From: Sphingomonas sp. Y57
Lineage (GTDB): Bacteria > Pseudomonadota > Alphaproteobacteria > Sphingomonadales > Sphingomonadaceae
Assembly (NCBI RefSeq): GCF_001015195.1
Contig: NZ_LDES01000009.1
Span: forward strand, 62,001 to 126,000
Direction: 5' to 3'
DNA length: 64,000 nt
The position numbers and the translations under genes were made by a program. This document shows positions 1-7,885 of the stretch, piece after piece (the stretch's first letter is position 1; each line of letters opens with the position of its first letter). A model generated the notes under the pieces. It worked only from the letters and a program-made list of their open reading frames with translations, was not told the origin of the DNA and searched no databases.

Positions 1-1
1 G

Positions 2-313
2 GATCTCTATCCCCTCGAGCGCGCCGATCTCGCGAGTCTCCTCGGACTTCCCGGCGCGGGTCCGCGCACCATGGTGGACAAGATCGACGCGATCGCTGCC
101 TTCCCCGATTTTGCCGCCGCCTCGATCGACGTGCAGGCGCGGCTGGCGATCAAGCTGCGCGACAAGCCGCCGGAAAAGGACGTCCGCCGGGTCGATGTCG
201 ACGGCGTGACCATGTGGCTGTCCAACGCCTATACGCTCGACCTCGCCGCCCGGAATGTCGATCTGGCGCTGGCGATGTACCGTGCCTCGGATGACCGCGC
301 TTATGCGGCGTAG
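2..313 (+). CDS. 3' end of an unrecognised protein (partial)
   Basis: The reading frame is open from the left edge of the window and ends at TAG 311-313, so this is the C-terminal part (about 103 residues) of a longer protein. The visible part is soluble, with no membrane segment or recognisable motif; it ends in an alpha-helical stretch containing LAARNVDLALAMYRAS. The next gene starts inside its last 25 bases, so the two are probably co-transcribed and this protein may belong to the same signalling cluster. I do not recognise the family. An internal ATG at 71 is unlikely to be the true start, because coding character continues upstream of it. Confidence 0.6.
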   Translation, partial: DLYPLERADLASLLGLPGAGPRTMVDKIDAIAAFPDFAAASIDVQARLAIKLRDKPPEKDVRRVDVDGVTMWLSNAYTLDLAARNVDLALAMYRASDDRAYAA

Positions 314-1430
314 CGGGGTACCGATCCGGACGCTGCTGCTGCGCGTCTTCCTGCCGGCAGTCGCGGTCGTCGCGATCGGCCTGGGCCTGCTCGCCTATGA
401 CCGGATCTATGCGTCGATCGTTGACGGCTTCGACCGCAAGCTGATCGCCACCAGCGCGCTGACGGGGGCCCTGCTCGACGCGCGCGACCATGACGCGCTG
501 ATCGCCATCGCCCGCTCGAAGCCCAAGAGCGATGCCGCCGAACACAGCGCCGAATATCTCCATGCCGTACTGCCGATGCGGCGCATCCTGCACGAGCTGG
601 ACATCACCTATCTCTACACCCAGGTGCTCGGCGGATCGCAGGACGTGATCTACGTGCTCGACGCGACGACGGGCGAGGACCATTCGCAGATCGGATCGGA
701 AGACGACCTGCCCGCCGAGACGCTGGCGGGCATCCACCGCGCGACGGCGCAGGGGACCGTCCACCTTTCGCCGATCGAGTTCCAGCAACAATGGGGCCTG
801 CTCAAGACGGCCGCGGCACCGGTGCGCGACCAGCAGGGCCGGATCGTCGCCACGGCCGGCGCCGACGTCAACGTCTCGTTGATCAGGGTCGCGACCCAGA
901 ATGCCCTGTTCATCAGCGTCGTGATCGGCCTCGCGTCGCTGCTCGGCTGCGCATTCGTCACCCTCCTCACGGTGCGCCGTATCGCCGAACCGCTCGATCG
1001 GCTCCGCCGCGAAGCGCTGCGCATCGCGGGCGGCGACCATCGCCCGCTCGAACGCTTCCCGGCGCCACGCGACATCGCCCGGCTCCAGGAGGCACTGGCC
1101 GTCAGCACCGCCGCAACGACCGGGAGGCTGGCCGACGCGCGCGCGCGTCGCGCCGTCGCCATCCGCGACGCGGCCATCGCCGAGGCCGAAGCCGCGCTGA
1201 TCGATCATAGCCGGGCATCGAACCGGCTGTCCTTCACGGGTGCCGTCGCCGACGGGAGCCTGCCGCTTCGGCTTGCCGCCGCAGCACGGCTGGCGAAACG
1301 CGTCGCCGCCGACCCGGCGCTCGCAGCCCGGATCGAAGTGGAGGGGCCACCCCTTGCCCTCGCGCCGGGCGAGCAGGCCACCGTTCGGCTCGACGACGGG
1401 CGCGAGCTATCGATCGGAGCCGGCACATGA
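291..1430 (+). CDS. Membrane sensor protein with periplasmic Cache-like domain and HAMP-like region
   Basis: A 379-residue protein with a transmembrane segment at about residues 10-30, a periplasmic domain of about 170 residues resembling dCache sensors (VIYVLDATTGEDHSQIGSE, then AAAPVRDQQGRIVATAGADV), a second transmembrane segment at about 205-230, and a HAMP-like linker (RRIAEPLDRLRREALRIAGG). No kinase, cyclase or phosphatase domain follows; the C-terminus is a short unassigned domain. The start at 291 lies within the previous gene; ATG 303 is an alternative. Its stop overlaps the next start (ATGA at 1427-1430), which indicates translational coupling. Sensors of this layout usually sit on SpoIIE/RsbU phosphatases, and here the output is probably delivered by the co-encoded proteins. 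Confidence 0.6.
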   Translation: MTALMRRSGVPIRTLLLRVFLPAVAVVAIGLGLLAYDRIYASIVDGFDRKLIATSALTGALLDARDHDALIAIARSKPKSDAAEHSAEYLHAVLPMRRILHELDITYLYTQVLGGSQDVIYVLDATTGEDHSQIGSEDDLPAETLAGIHRATAQGTVHLSPIEFQQQWGLLKTAAAPVRDQQGRIVATAGADVNVSLIRVATQNALFISVVIGLASLLGCAFVTLLTVRRIAEPLDRLRREALRIAGGDHRPLERFPAPRDIARLQEALAVSTAATTGRLADARARRAVAIRDAAIAEAEAALIDHSRASNRLSFTGAVADGSLPLRLAAAARLAKRVAADPALAARIEVEGPPLALAPGEQATVRLDDGRELSIGAGT

Positions 1431-1792
1431 TCCAGCAGCTCCGCTCCCTGCCCGGTTTCGAGGCGCTTGACGACGAGGTGCTGGAACGGATCGTCGCGCG
1501 CGCTCCGCTTCGCACGGCCGCCCCCGGCCAACTCCTGCTGGCGGCAGGCACTGTCGCCGAAGCGCTGTTCGCCTGCATCGAAGGCGCGCTGGTCGAGACG
1601 GACGGCACCGCTATCCCGCCGGTCTATGATGCGCCCGGCCTGCTGTTCGGCCTGGCCGCACCCCGCGATTGCCTGGCCGGCCCGGTCGGCGCGACCCTGC
1701 TCGCCGTCGCCAAGCCGCACCTGTTCACGATAGCCCGGGAATATCCGGAATTCGTCGTGTCGCTGATGCAGCGCAGCGGGACGTCCCGATGA
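1427..1792 (+). CDS. Cyclic-nucleotide-binding-domain-like protein
   Basis: A 121-residue single-domain protein. The N-terminus (LRSLPGFEALDDEVLERIV) followed by a glycine/proline-delimited beta-roll (APGQLLLAAGTVAEALFACIEGALVE) matches the start of Crp-type cNMP-binding domains. The arginine-bearing phosphate-binding cassette expected in the middle is not apparent, so nucleotide binding is doubtful. There is no helix-turn-helix. It overlaps both neighbours by 4 bases (ATGA), so it is the middle gene of a coupled three-gene unit and probably a regulatory subunit of that signalling complex. Confidence 0.55.
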   Translation: MIQQLRSLPGFEALDDEVLERIVARAPLRTAAPGQLLLAAGTVAEALFACIEGALVETDGTAIPPVYDAPGLLFGLAAPRDCLAGPVGATLLAVAKPHLFTIAREYPEFVVSLMQRSGTSR

Positions 1793-2967
1793 GCGTCCGC
1801 ACCGTTATCATCCTGCTCGCGCTGCCGCTGTTCCTGTTTCTCGCCGGGATCAACAGCCTGCTGCTCTATCGGCAGGAAACCTACCATATGGAGGCGGGGC
1901 TGCGGGGCGAGGCACTCGCCGCCGCAGTGACGGTGGCGGAATTCGCGCGACAGGCGGACGATCCTTTCGCCGAGTTGGGCGAGCCCGGCAGGCGAGCGGC
2001 ATTGCGCGACGCAGCCCACAAGATACCGGGTCTCGTCTCGCTCTATCTGAGCCGGCCGGGCAGCGCCCTCCTCAACCTGCTCGACACGCCCGCGATCCCG
2101 CGGACCAGCCTCACGGTGCCCGACAAGGCCCGCGTGGTGCACGATTGGGTCGACGCGCATGGCGATCCGCTCGTCACCGCGATCGCCCCTGACGGCCACG
2201 GCGCGATGGTGGTGGCCGAGATCAGCGCCGAGCCACTCGCGCGGCGCGCCTTCCATCTCAAGCGGCTGTCGGCGGCACTGATCGCCGGATCGGCAGCGCT
2301 GGCCGTGCTACTGGGGCTGATCGTCGCGCGCCGGGTGGGACGCGCCTTCGGCCGTACCCGCGCGATCATCGAGGCACGCGCGAGCGAAGGCGACGACGAA
2401 GCGCTCGGAATCCGCGAGGTCCGCGACCTCGCGGACGCGATCGGCCTGCTCGACACGAGCGTGGCGAGCGAACTCGAACGACTCGAACGACGTCCTGGCG
2501 GCGGCCTCGCGGAGGGTATCGCCGTATTACGCGAGCGCCACCTGCCGGGGTTCGACCGGACCGAAGGCGGGACAGCCCTGTCGATTCGTCCGCTGCCGGG
2601 TGCCCCGGCAGGTAGCGTGCACGTCGCCCTTCCCTGCCCCGACGGCGGCTGGGCGATCGCGCTGGGCGTGGCGGATGGCGAACCCGCCGAGGCGCTCGCC
2701 GCCGCCATCGGCGCGCGCGACCATGTCGCGGCCGGGACGGCGGCAACCTTCCGCGATCGGCTCGAAGTCGCCGCGCGGGCGTTCGGCGTGGATTGGCGGG
2801 TGATTACGACCGGCGCGACCGACGGGGCCTTCGCGCTCGCTGCCGATGCCGCCGCCGTCGACGCCTATCGAACGCTCAATCCGGGCTTGTCGGCGGAGGC
2901 GCTGGCCGCCGACCTCGCCATCCTGTTCGCGGAGAGCGCTATCGTCGCGGCGGTGAGGCCGGTTTAG
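1789..2967 (+). CDS. Membrane protein with degenerate SpoIIE/PP2C-like C-terminus
   Basis: A 392-residue protein. It has an N-terminal transmembrane segment (residues 4-22), a periplasmic stretch of about 140 residues, and a second transmembrane segment near residues 160-182 ending in VARRVGRAFG. The cytoplasmic C-terminus reads like a decayed SpoIIE fold: HVALPCPDGGWAIALGVADGEPAEAL occupies the place of the usual GDxYD...LPDGR...DVxGKG block, but most metal-binding aspartates are missing. It shares an ATGA overlap with the upstream gene and ends 4 bases outside the convergent STAS gene. It is probably a catalytically dead or strongly diverged regulator of a partner-switching pathway; plain unassigned membrane protein is the alternative. 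Confidence 0.5.
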   Translation: MSVRTVIILLALPLFLFLAGINSLLLYRQETYHMEAGLRGEALAAAVTVAEFARQADDPFAELGEPGRRAALRDAAHKIPGLVSLYLSRPGSALLNLLDTPAIPRTSLTVPDKARVVHDWVDAHGDPLVTAIAPDGHGAMVVAEISAEPLARRAFHLKRLSAALIAGSAALAVLLGLIVARRVGRAFGRTRAIIEARASEGDDEALGIREVRDLADAIGLLDTSVASELERLERRPGGGLAEGIAVLRERHLPGFDRTEGGTALSIRPLPGAPAGSVHVALPCPDGGWAIALGVADGEPAEALAAAIGARDHVAAGTAATFRDRLEVAARAFGVDWRVITTGATDGAFALAADAAAVDAYRTLNPGLSAEALAADLAILFAESAIVAAVRPV

Positions 2968-3296
2968 CCGAGTGAGGCGATCGCCGCGTCGACATCGGGT
3001 TCGATCGCGAAGATCTTCGAGAATCCACTGATGTCGAACACCTCGCGCACCGCCGGCGCGACGCCGGTGATCACCAGCCGATGTCCGGCAGCCTTCGCGC
3101 CCTTCGCCCCGATCAGCAGGACGCGCAGCCCGGCCGAGCTGACATAGGGAACGCCGGCCAGATCGACGACGACGGCGCCATGGTCCCGGACGCGGGCCGG
3201 AAGCACGGCCTCGAGCTCGCCCGCCGTGGTGCTGTCGATGCGACCTGCGGCTGAAATCACGAGGGCGCCGTCTCGGCTATTTTCGCTGATGTCCAT
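2964..3296 (-). CDS. STAS-domain anti-anti-sigma-factor-like protein
   Basis: A 110-residue single STAS domain. The core reads VVVDLAGVPYVSSAGLRVLL, with the paired serines at about 54-55, one of which is the conserved phosphorylation site in RsbV/SpoIIAA proteins; the RIDSTTAGELEAVLPA segment fits the first helix. ATG 3294-3296 was chosen because it begins the domain; the open frame continues to 3731 but would run across the start of the divergent ATPase gene. It is the expected substrate and partner of the RsbW-like ATPase encoded divergently at 3418, with promoters presumably in the 121-base gap. Confidence 0.85.
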   Translation of the reverse strand: MDISENSRDGALVISAAGRIDSTTAGELEAVLPARVRDHGAVVVDLAGVPYVSSAGLRVLLIGAKGAKAAGHRLVITGVAPAVREVFDISGFSKIFAIEPDVDAAIASLG

Positions 3297-3417
3297 CTGG
3301 TCTAGAATCCGCTCCGGCTCCGGCTCGTCGGCGTCGCTGCATATCAGGAGTGGGTCTCGATTTACCACAGGATTATCGTAGGCGGCGGCGCGGCGGAACG
3401 ACGGGCGGCACGGCGGC

Positions 3418-3816
3418 ATGGCGGCTAGGTTCGAACGCTCCCTGGTCGCCGGCGCGCCGGGCCTCGCCGCGTTGATCGCCGAGATCGAGGCCTGGCTGGA
3501 CGCGGCCGGCGTCCCGGCCGCACAGGTGGCGCGGATGATGATCGCGTTCGACGAGGTGCTCAGCAACATTACCAAGCATGGCGGCGGGACATTGTCGGTC
3601 GGGATCGCGATCGACGACCGTCGCCTCACCGCCACCATCGAGGACGATGGCCCGCCCTTCGACCCTCTCGCCCGGGGAGCGCCCGACACCGATCTCGGCA
3701 TCGACGACCGCGCCATTGGTGGGCTCGGCATCCATCTGGTCCGCGAATTGATGGATGACGTGGCCTATGTTCGCGAACAGGACCGGAACCGGCTGATCTT
3801 TAGCAAGACATTCTGA
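3418..3816 (+). CDS. RsbW-like ATP-binding protein (GHKL fold, anti-sigma/serine kinase type)
   Basis: A 132-residue protein that is a stand-alone HATPase domain. The N box is visible as DEVLSNITKHG (about residues 43-53), the G1 box as DDGPPFDP (about 77-84), and the G2 box as GGLGIHLVRELMD. Proteins of this form phosphorylate a STAS partner and release or capture a sigma factor or another target. No sigma gene of the SigB type is present nearby, so the final target may be different. It is divergent from the STAS gene and follows the sensor and SpoIIE-like genes. Confidence 0.8.
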   Translation: MAARFERSLVAGAPGLAALIAEIEAWLDAAGVPAAQVARMMIAFDEVLSNITKHGGGTLSVGIAIDDRRLTATIEDDGPPFDPLARGAPDTDLGIDDRAIGGLGIHLVRELMDDVAYVREQDRNRLIFSKTF

Positions 3817-3861
3817 GCGTTTCCGCTTATTCTACCGGCGGGCAAACGGGGACAAGACAGC

Positions 3862-4329
3862 ATGACGTCTGCGCCGGAGTGGGCGACGGCACAGCAGCTG
3901 CAGGACGACGACGCACTCGACGTAGTGCGCCTCGACGAGTCGCGCGGACTGGGTGTGCGGACACGGCGCGCGTTCGCGACGGGCGCCGTCATCCATCGTT
4001 TCGCTGGAGTCGTCAGCGGCGATATCTGTCAGCACAGCCTGCAGATCGACGCGACCCGGCACATCAGCGGAACCCGCTACATCGGCTATCTCAGCCATGG
4101 CTGCGATCCCAATTGCCGGCTCGACATGGTCGGTTTCACCCTGGTTGCGCTACGCGAGGTGGCGTCCGGCGAGGTGCTGACCGTCGACTATGCCGATACC
4201 GAGGACCGCCTTCATCGACAGTTCGCCTGCTGCTGCGGCGCGCCGGCATGCCGGGGCTGGATCCATGGTCGCCGGGAGGGGCCGAGCGAGGAGGGCCTGG
4301 CCTGGCTGGCGGAGCGCGATGCCGGCTGA
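3862..4329 (+). CDS. SET-domain protein-lysine methyltransferase
   Basis: A 155-residue protein with an almost minimal SET domain. RGLGVRTRRAFATGAVI matches the SET-N start, YLSHGCDPNCRLDM corresponds to the NHxCxPN motif with Asn replaced by Ser, and LTVDYA corresponds to the catalytic GEELTxDY block. A post-SET-like zinc site, CCCGAPACRGWI, follows. Members transfer methyl groups from S-adenosylmethionine to lysine side chains. The last 11 bases overlap the start of the decarboxylase-like gene, so the pair is translationally coupled. The substrate is not evident. Confidence 0.85.
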   Translation: MTSAPEWATAQQLQDDDALDVVRLDESRGLGVRTRRAFATGAVIHRFAGVVSGDICQHSLQIDATRHISGTRYIGYLSHGCDPNCRLDMVGFTLVALREVASGEVLTVDYADTEDRLHRQFACCCGAPACRGWIHGRREGPSEEGLAWLAERDAG

Positions 4330-5524
4330 GTGGTGGGCACGCACCGACCTGCATCGCGACGACGCGGGCCGGCTGATCTTCGCGGGAATCGACGTCGAAC
4401 GCCTCGCCCGGTCGCATGACGGGCCGCTGTTCGTTTACGGCGCCGGCCGCGTCCAGGCCAATCTGAGCCGCCTGCGCGGCGCCCTGCAGGCGAGCGGCTG
4501 CGCGCACCGCATCTATTATGCGATGAAGTGCAACCGCTTCCCGCCGCTGCTGAAGATGCTGGCGGAGGACGGGGCAATCGGTCTCGACATCTGCTCGCCC
4601 GACGAGCTCGATCTCGCCCTGGCCTGCGGCTTCCGCGCGGGCGACATCAGCTTCACCGGCACCAGCGTCGCCGACCGCGACCTCGACCGGCTGCTCGCTC
4701 ATCCCGACCTCCACATCAACTGCGACTCGCTCGGCCAGATCCGTCGGATCGGCGAGCGCCGGCCGGGCCGCGCCATCGGCATCCGCGTCAATCCCGGCTT
4801 GGGCACCGGCTATGGGGATTCGGAACGCCTGACCTATGCAGGCGCGCGCACCACCAAATTCGGCATCTATCGCGAGCAATGGGCCGAAGCGCTCGACCTC
4901 GCCGCGCGCCACGACCTGCGAATCACCGCGATCCATTTCCACGTCGGCTGCGGCTACCTCTCGGGACAGCTCGACGCGTGGGACGAGGCCGTCGCCGCGG
5001 CGGCCACCTTCCTGGCCGACCTTCCCCACGTGACGACGGTCAACGTCGGCGGGGGCCTTGGCCTGCCTCACCGCCCCGGCGACGCACCGCTGGACCTCGC
5101 CCGCTGGTCGTCGATCATCGCCCGCCATTTCAGCGGCCGCGGCCTCACCGTCGCAGTCGAGCCGGGGGACTATCTCGTCAAGGATGCGGGACTGCTGCTG
5201 CTGTCGGTGGTCGGGGTCGAGCGCAAGCGCGACACGCTGTTCGTCGCGGTCGACGGCGGCTTCAACCTCCACCCCGAGCCCGCCTATTACGACCTGCCCT
5301 GCGAGCCGGTCGCCTGCGTCCTGCGCGAGGACGACCCCGCGCACTGGCACCCGGTCAGCGTCGCCGGCAATATCAATGAGGCGCTCGACCTGTGGGCGGA
5401 GGATCATCCGATGCCGCCGCTCGCCGAAGGCGACCATATCGCGCTGATCAATGCGGGCGGCTACGGATCGGCGATGAGCTCGAACCACTGCATGCGCGGC
5501 GCCTTTACCGAGCTACTGGTGTAG
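4319..5524 (+). CDS. Fold-type III PLP-dependent decarboxylase (LysA/ornithine decarboxylase-like)
   Basis: A 401-residue protein of the diaminopimelate/ornithine/arginine decarboxylase family. The PLP-binding lysine is in YYAMKCN (about residue 70), HVGC occurs near residue 210, a glycine-rich phosphate loop VNVGGGLG follows, and the C-terminal block INAGGYGSAMSSNH matches the second active-site region, where LysA normally has G-A-Y. ATG 4319 was chosen because it sits inside the end of the SET gene and begins a sensible N-terminus. No lysA context (no dapF or argH) is present, so biosynthetic lysine formation is doubtful; the enzyme may decarboxylate a lysine- or ornithine-like amino acid. 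Confidence 0.8.
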   Translation: MPAEWWARTDLHRDDAGRLIFAGIDVERLARSHDGPLFVYGAGRVQANLSRLRGALQASGCAHRIYYAMKCNRFPPLLKMLAEDGAIGLDICSPDELDLALACGFRAGDISFTGTSVADRDLDRLLAHPDLHINCDSLGQIRRIGERRPGRAIGIRVNPGLGTGYGDSERLTYAGARTTKFGIYREQWAEALDLAARHDLRITAIHFHVGCGYLSGQLDAWDEAVAAAATFLADLPHVTTVNVGGGLGLPHRPGDAPLDLARWSSIIARHFSGRGLTVAVEPGDYLVKDAGLLLLSVVGVERKRDTLFVAVDGGFNLHPEPAYYDLPCEPVACVLREDDPAHWHPVSVAGNINEALDLWAEDHPMPPLAEGDHIALINAGGYGSAMSSNHCMRGAFTELLV

Positions 5525-5638
5525 CGCCGCCGGAACGGCCTCGCCGCCGCCGCTTCGGGCGGCTCCATGCACGGCAGGCCCCCGGCACGTCGCGGCAGGC
5601 TCGTGGGGACATCGCCTGGCGCGATCCGGGCGCCGTCC

Positions 5639-5812
5639 TCAGGACTTCGTGCCCAGCGCCTCGTCGATAGCCTGGGCCTCACGATCGAACATCGCCGCCA
5701 TGGCGGTCAGCCTTTCGCGCTCCTGCTCGTCGGCCGTATTGTGGGCCAGCAGGCGAGCCCTGGCCGCTTCACGCCGCAGGCGCGCGGCAGAGCCCTTCGA
5801 TCGGTCCGACAT
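5639..5812 (-). CDS. Small helical protein, hypothetical
   Basis: A 57-residue protein beginning at ATG 5810-5812, five bases after the stop of the dienelactone hydrolase gene. It is rich in Arg, Ala and Glu with a heptad-like helical pattern (RLRREAARARLL, then AAMFDREAQAIDEAL) and no signal sequence. The same style of protein occurs at 55364-55531. Function unknown; it may be co-transcribed with the hydrolase. Confidence 0.6.
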   Translation of the reverse strand: MSDRSKGSAARLRREAARARLLAHNTADEQERERLTAMAAMFDREAQAIDEALGTKS

Positions 5813-5817
5813 CGCGG

Positions 5818-6546
5818 TCAGCCGACCCTGTCGAAGATTTCGCCGAAGAAGGCGATCATCTCGTCCCACGAGCGACGGTCCGCGGTCGGGTCGTAACGAG
5901 CGAAGTCGGGCATTCCCAACGCCTCGGCATCCTTGTTGGTGAAGCTGTGGACCACGCCGCCATAGAGCTTCATCTGCCAGTCCACCTTGGCGGCGCGCAT
6001 CTCCGCCTCGAAAGCGGCGCGCTGCTCGGGCGGGATGCCGGGATCGTCGGCGCCGATCAGCACCAATATCCGGGCCGTTATATTCTTCGCATCCTGCGGC
6101 CGGGTGGTCGCGAGACCGCTGTGGAAGCCGACCACGCCCACAATCGGCGCACCGCCACGCGCCAGTTCCAGCGACATGGTGCCGCCGAAACAAAAGCCGA
6201 TCGAGGCGATCCTCGCCGGATCGACCTCGTCCCGGCCGAGCAGCGCGGCGAGGCCGCCGCCGGCACGCGCGCGGACACGCTCGGGCGCTTCGCGCAGCGG
6301 GCCGAGCTGCGCCATCATCTTCTCGCGGTCGCTGATGAGCTGGCCTCCGCCATGCAGGTCGCAAGCCAGCGCGACATAGCCGAGCTCGGCCAGCCGCCGC
6401 GCGACTTCCTTGGCATGGTCGCCGAGGCCGAAGGCTTCCGGGAAGACCAGCACGCCGGGCCGCCGGCCACTCTGCGCGGGATCGACGAAGAGGTGGCTTT
6501 CCATACGCAGGCCGTCAGCCTCGTAGGTCAGAATTTCGGTGTGCAT
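5818..6546 (-). CDS. Dienelactone hydrolase family protein
   Basis: A 242-residue alpha/beta hydrolase. The nucleophile elbow is GFCFGG, with cysteine as nucleophile as in dienelactone hydrolases; the acid is in GADDPG and the histidine in VVHSF. It lacks a signal peptide and should be cytoplasmic. Start ATG 6544-6546 (MHTEIL) is preferred to the upstream in-frame start at 6597, which adds a non-homologous tail. These enzymes hydrolyse lactones or esters such as dienelactone in chloroaromatic degradation, but many are general carboxyl esterases; no catechol genes flank it. Confidence 0.85.
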   Translation of the reverse strand: MHTEILTYEADGLRMESHLFVDPAQSGRRPGVLVFPEAFGLGDHAKEVARRLAELGYVALACDLHGGGQLISDREKMMAQLGPLREAPERVRARAGGGLAALLGRDEVDPARIASIGFCFGGTMSLELARGGAPIVGVVGFHSGLATTRPQDAKNITARILVLIGADDPGIPPEQRAAFEAEMRAAKVDWQMKLYGGVVHSFTNKDAEALGMPDFARYDPTADRRSWDEMIAFFGEIFDRVG

Positions 6547-6740
6547 GACTCTCCCCATTCGACCTTCCCACCCCAGACCGCCTGTTAAGCATGTCATGGG
6601 CGCTACACAATCGCTGCTTTTGGCCTCTTCTGATCCATCTCGGACCGATAAGGGACAGGTCCTCCTCCCCCCACCGCGGCCCTCCCCGTTCCGGCGAAAG
6701 CGGGAACCACGAAGGAGGAGGCGGCGCGATGCGAAAGGCC

Positions 6741-7730
6741 CTACCGGCGCATGAACCCCATCCGTCGAAGCAGGAGGTAGGTGGCGCCCGCCGCGGCGCA
6801 GGCAAGGAGGGTGGCGAGGAAAGTGCCGTGCGCCGTCTGCGCCCAGGGAAGGCCGCCCGTATTCATGCCGAACAGGCCGGTAACGAAGGTCGCCGGCAGC
6901 AGCAGGGCGGTCATGATCGACAGGATATAGAGATTCTGGTTGGTCCGCTGGTCGACCTGGGTGTCGATCTCATCGCGCAACTGGCGGAGCTGGCGCTGGA
7001 CGCCCTCCGCGTCGGCGTCGAGCGACTGGAGCCGCTGCGACAGCTTCTCGACCGTCGGGAGCAGCGCCTCGGGAAGCTCCTCGTCCTCCTCGAGCCGCCG
7101 GAATACCGTGCTCATCCCGTCGAGCATGCGGTGGAGCTGGGCAAGCCGCCGCCGGATCGTGATCAGGTCCCGCGCGGTCGGCGCGTCGACGTCGTTGAGG
7201 AAGGCGTCCTCGGCCCGCTGCACCTCGCCGCTCAGGTCGCGGACCTCCGCCGACAACCCCTCCGAGATGGTGGTGACGAGCAGATCGAGGGCATCGCTCG
7301 GTTCCTCGATGCGGCGGCCATGCGTCAGCCGGTTGCGAACATTGTCGGCCGAGCGGATCGGGTGAAGCCGGGCGGTGATCATCATCGCCGGGGTCAGCGC
7401 CATTCGGATCGCCCCGACCTGGGTGCTGCGCTGTTCGAAATCGCGTTCGAAATCGTGGAGCACGCAGCCAACGACGCCCCGGTCGACGAGCGCACGCTGG
7501 TGGTTATCGCCAGCCAGCAGCAGCTCCTTGACGTCCTCGGGCAAGGTCTCCAGCCGATTGATCCAACTCGCCGTGCCCTGATGGGCCAGGCTGAGGTGCA
7601 GCCAGCGGAAGCCATCCTTCCCTTCCTCGCAGCGTTCCGTGGGGTGCGCGCCGACCGCATCGAGGTCGAACGCCCAGATCAGCCCCGCCGCCGCGGGGAA
7701 CGGCATGATCGGCAATGGGTCGCTGTTCAT
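6741..7730 (-). CDS. CorA/ZntB-family divalent metal transporter
   Basis: A 329-residue CorA-superfamily protein. It has a long cytosolic alpha/beta N-terminal domain, a long stalk helix (LSQRLQSLDADAEGVQRQL), and two C-terminal transmembrane segments. The signature after the first of these is FGMNTGGLPW, which keeps the GMN triad and has the ZntB-like GG continuation. The C-terminus is basic (RRMGFMRR), as usual. Start ATG 7728-7730 (MNSDPL) was chosen over the upstream in-frame ATG at 7799. Zn2+ or Mg2+ transport is inferred from the family. Confidence 0.85.
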   Translation of the reverse strand: MNSDPLPIMPFPAAAGLIWAFDLDAVGAHPTERCEEGKDGFRWLHLSLAHQGTASWINRLETLPEDVKELLLAGDNHQRALVDRGVVGCVLHDFERDFEQRSTQVGAIRMALTPAMMITARLHPIRSADNVRNRLTHGRRIEEPSDALDLLVTTISEGLSAEVRDLSGEVQRAEDAFLNDVDAPTARDLITIRRRLAQLHRMLDGMSTVFRRLEEDEELPEALLPTVEKLSQRLQSLDADAEGVQRQLRQLRDEIDTQVDQRTNQNLYILSIMTALLLPATFVTGLFGMNTGGLPWAQTAHGTFLATLLACAAAGATYLLLRRMGFMRR

Positions 7731-7885
7731 CGGCACGTCCGGCCCCGCTTGTTCCTGCGCACCGACGCTCGGCCTCCCCGCCGAATCGCCACGCGCCACT
7801 TCACGGACAGCTTAGCCGGGAACGGTGACAGCGGGGAACGAGACAAGGAGGCTGGCATGATGGCGCGATCCCGATAGATACGGCG

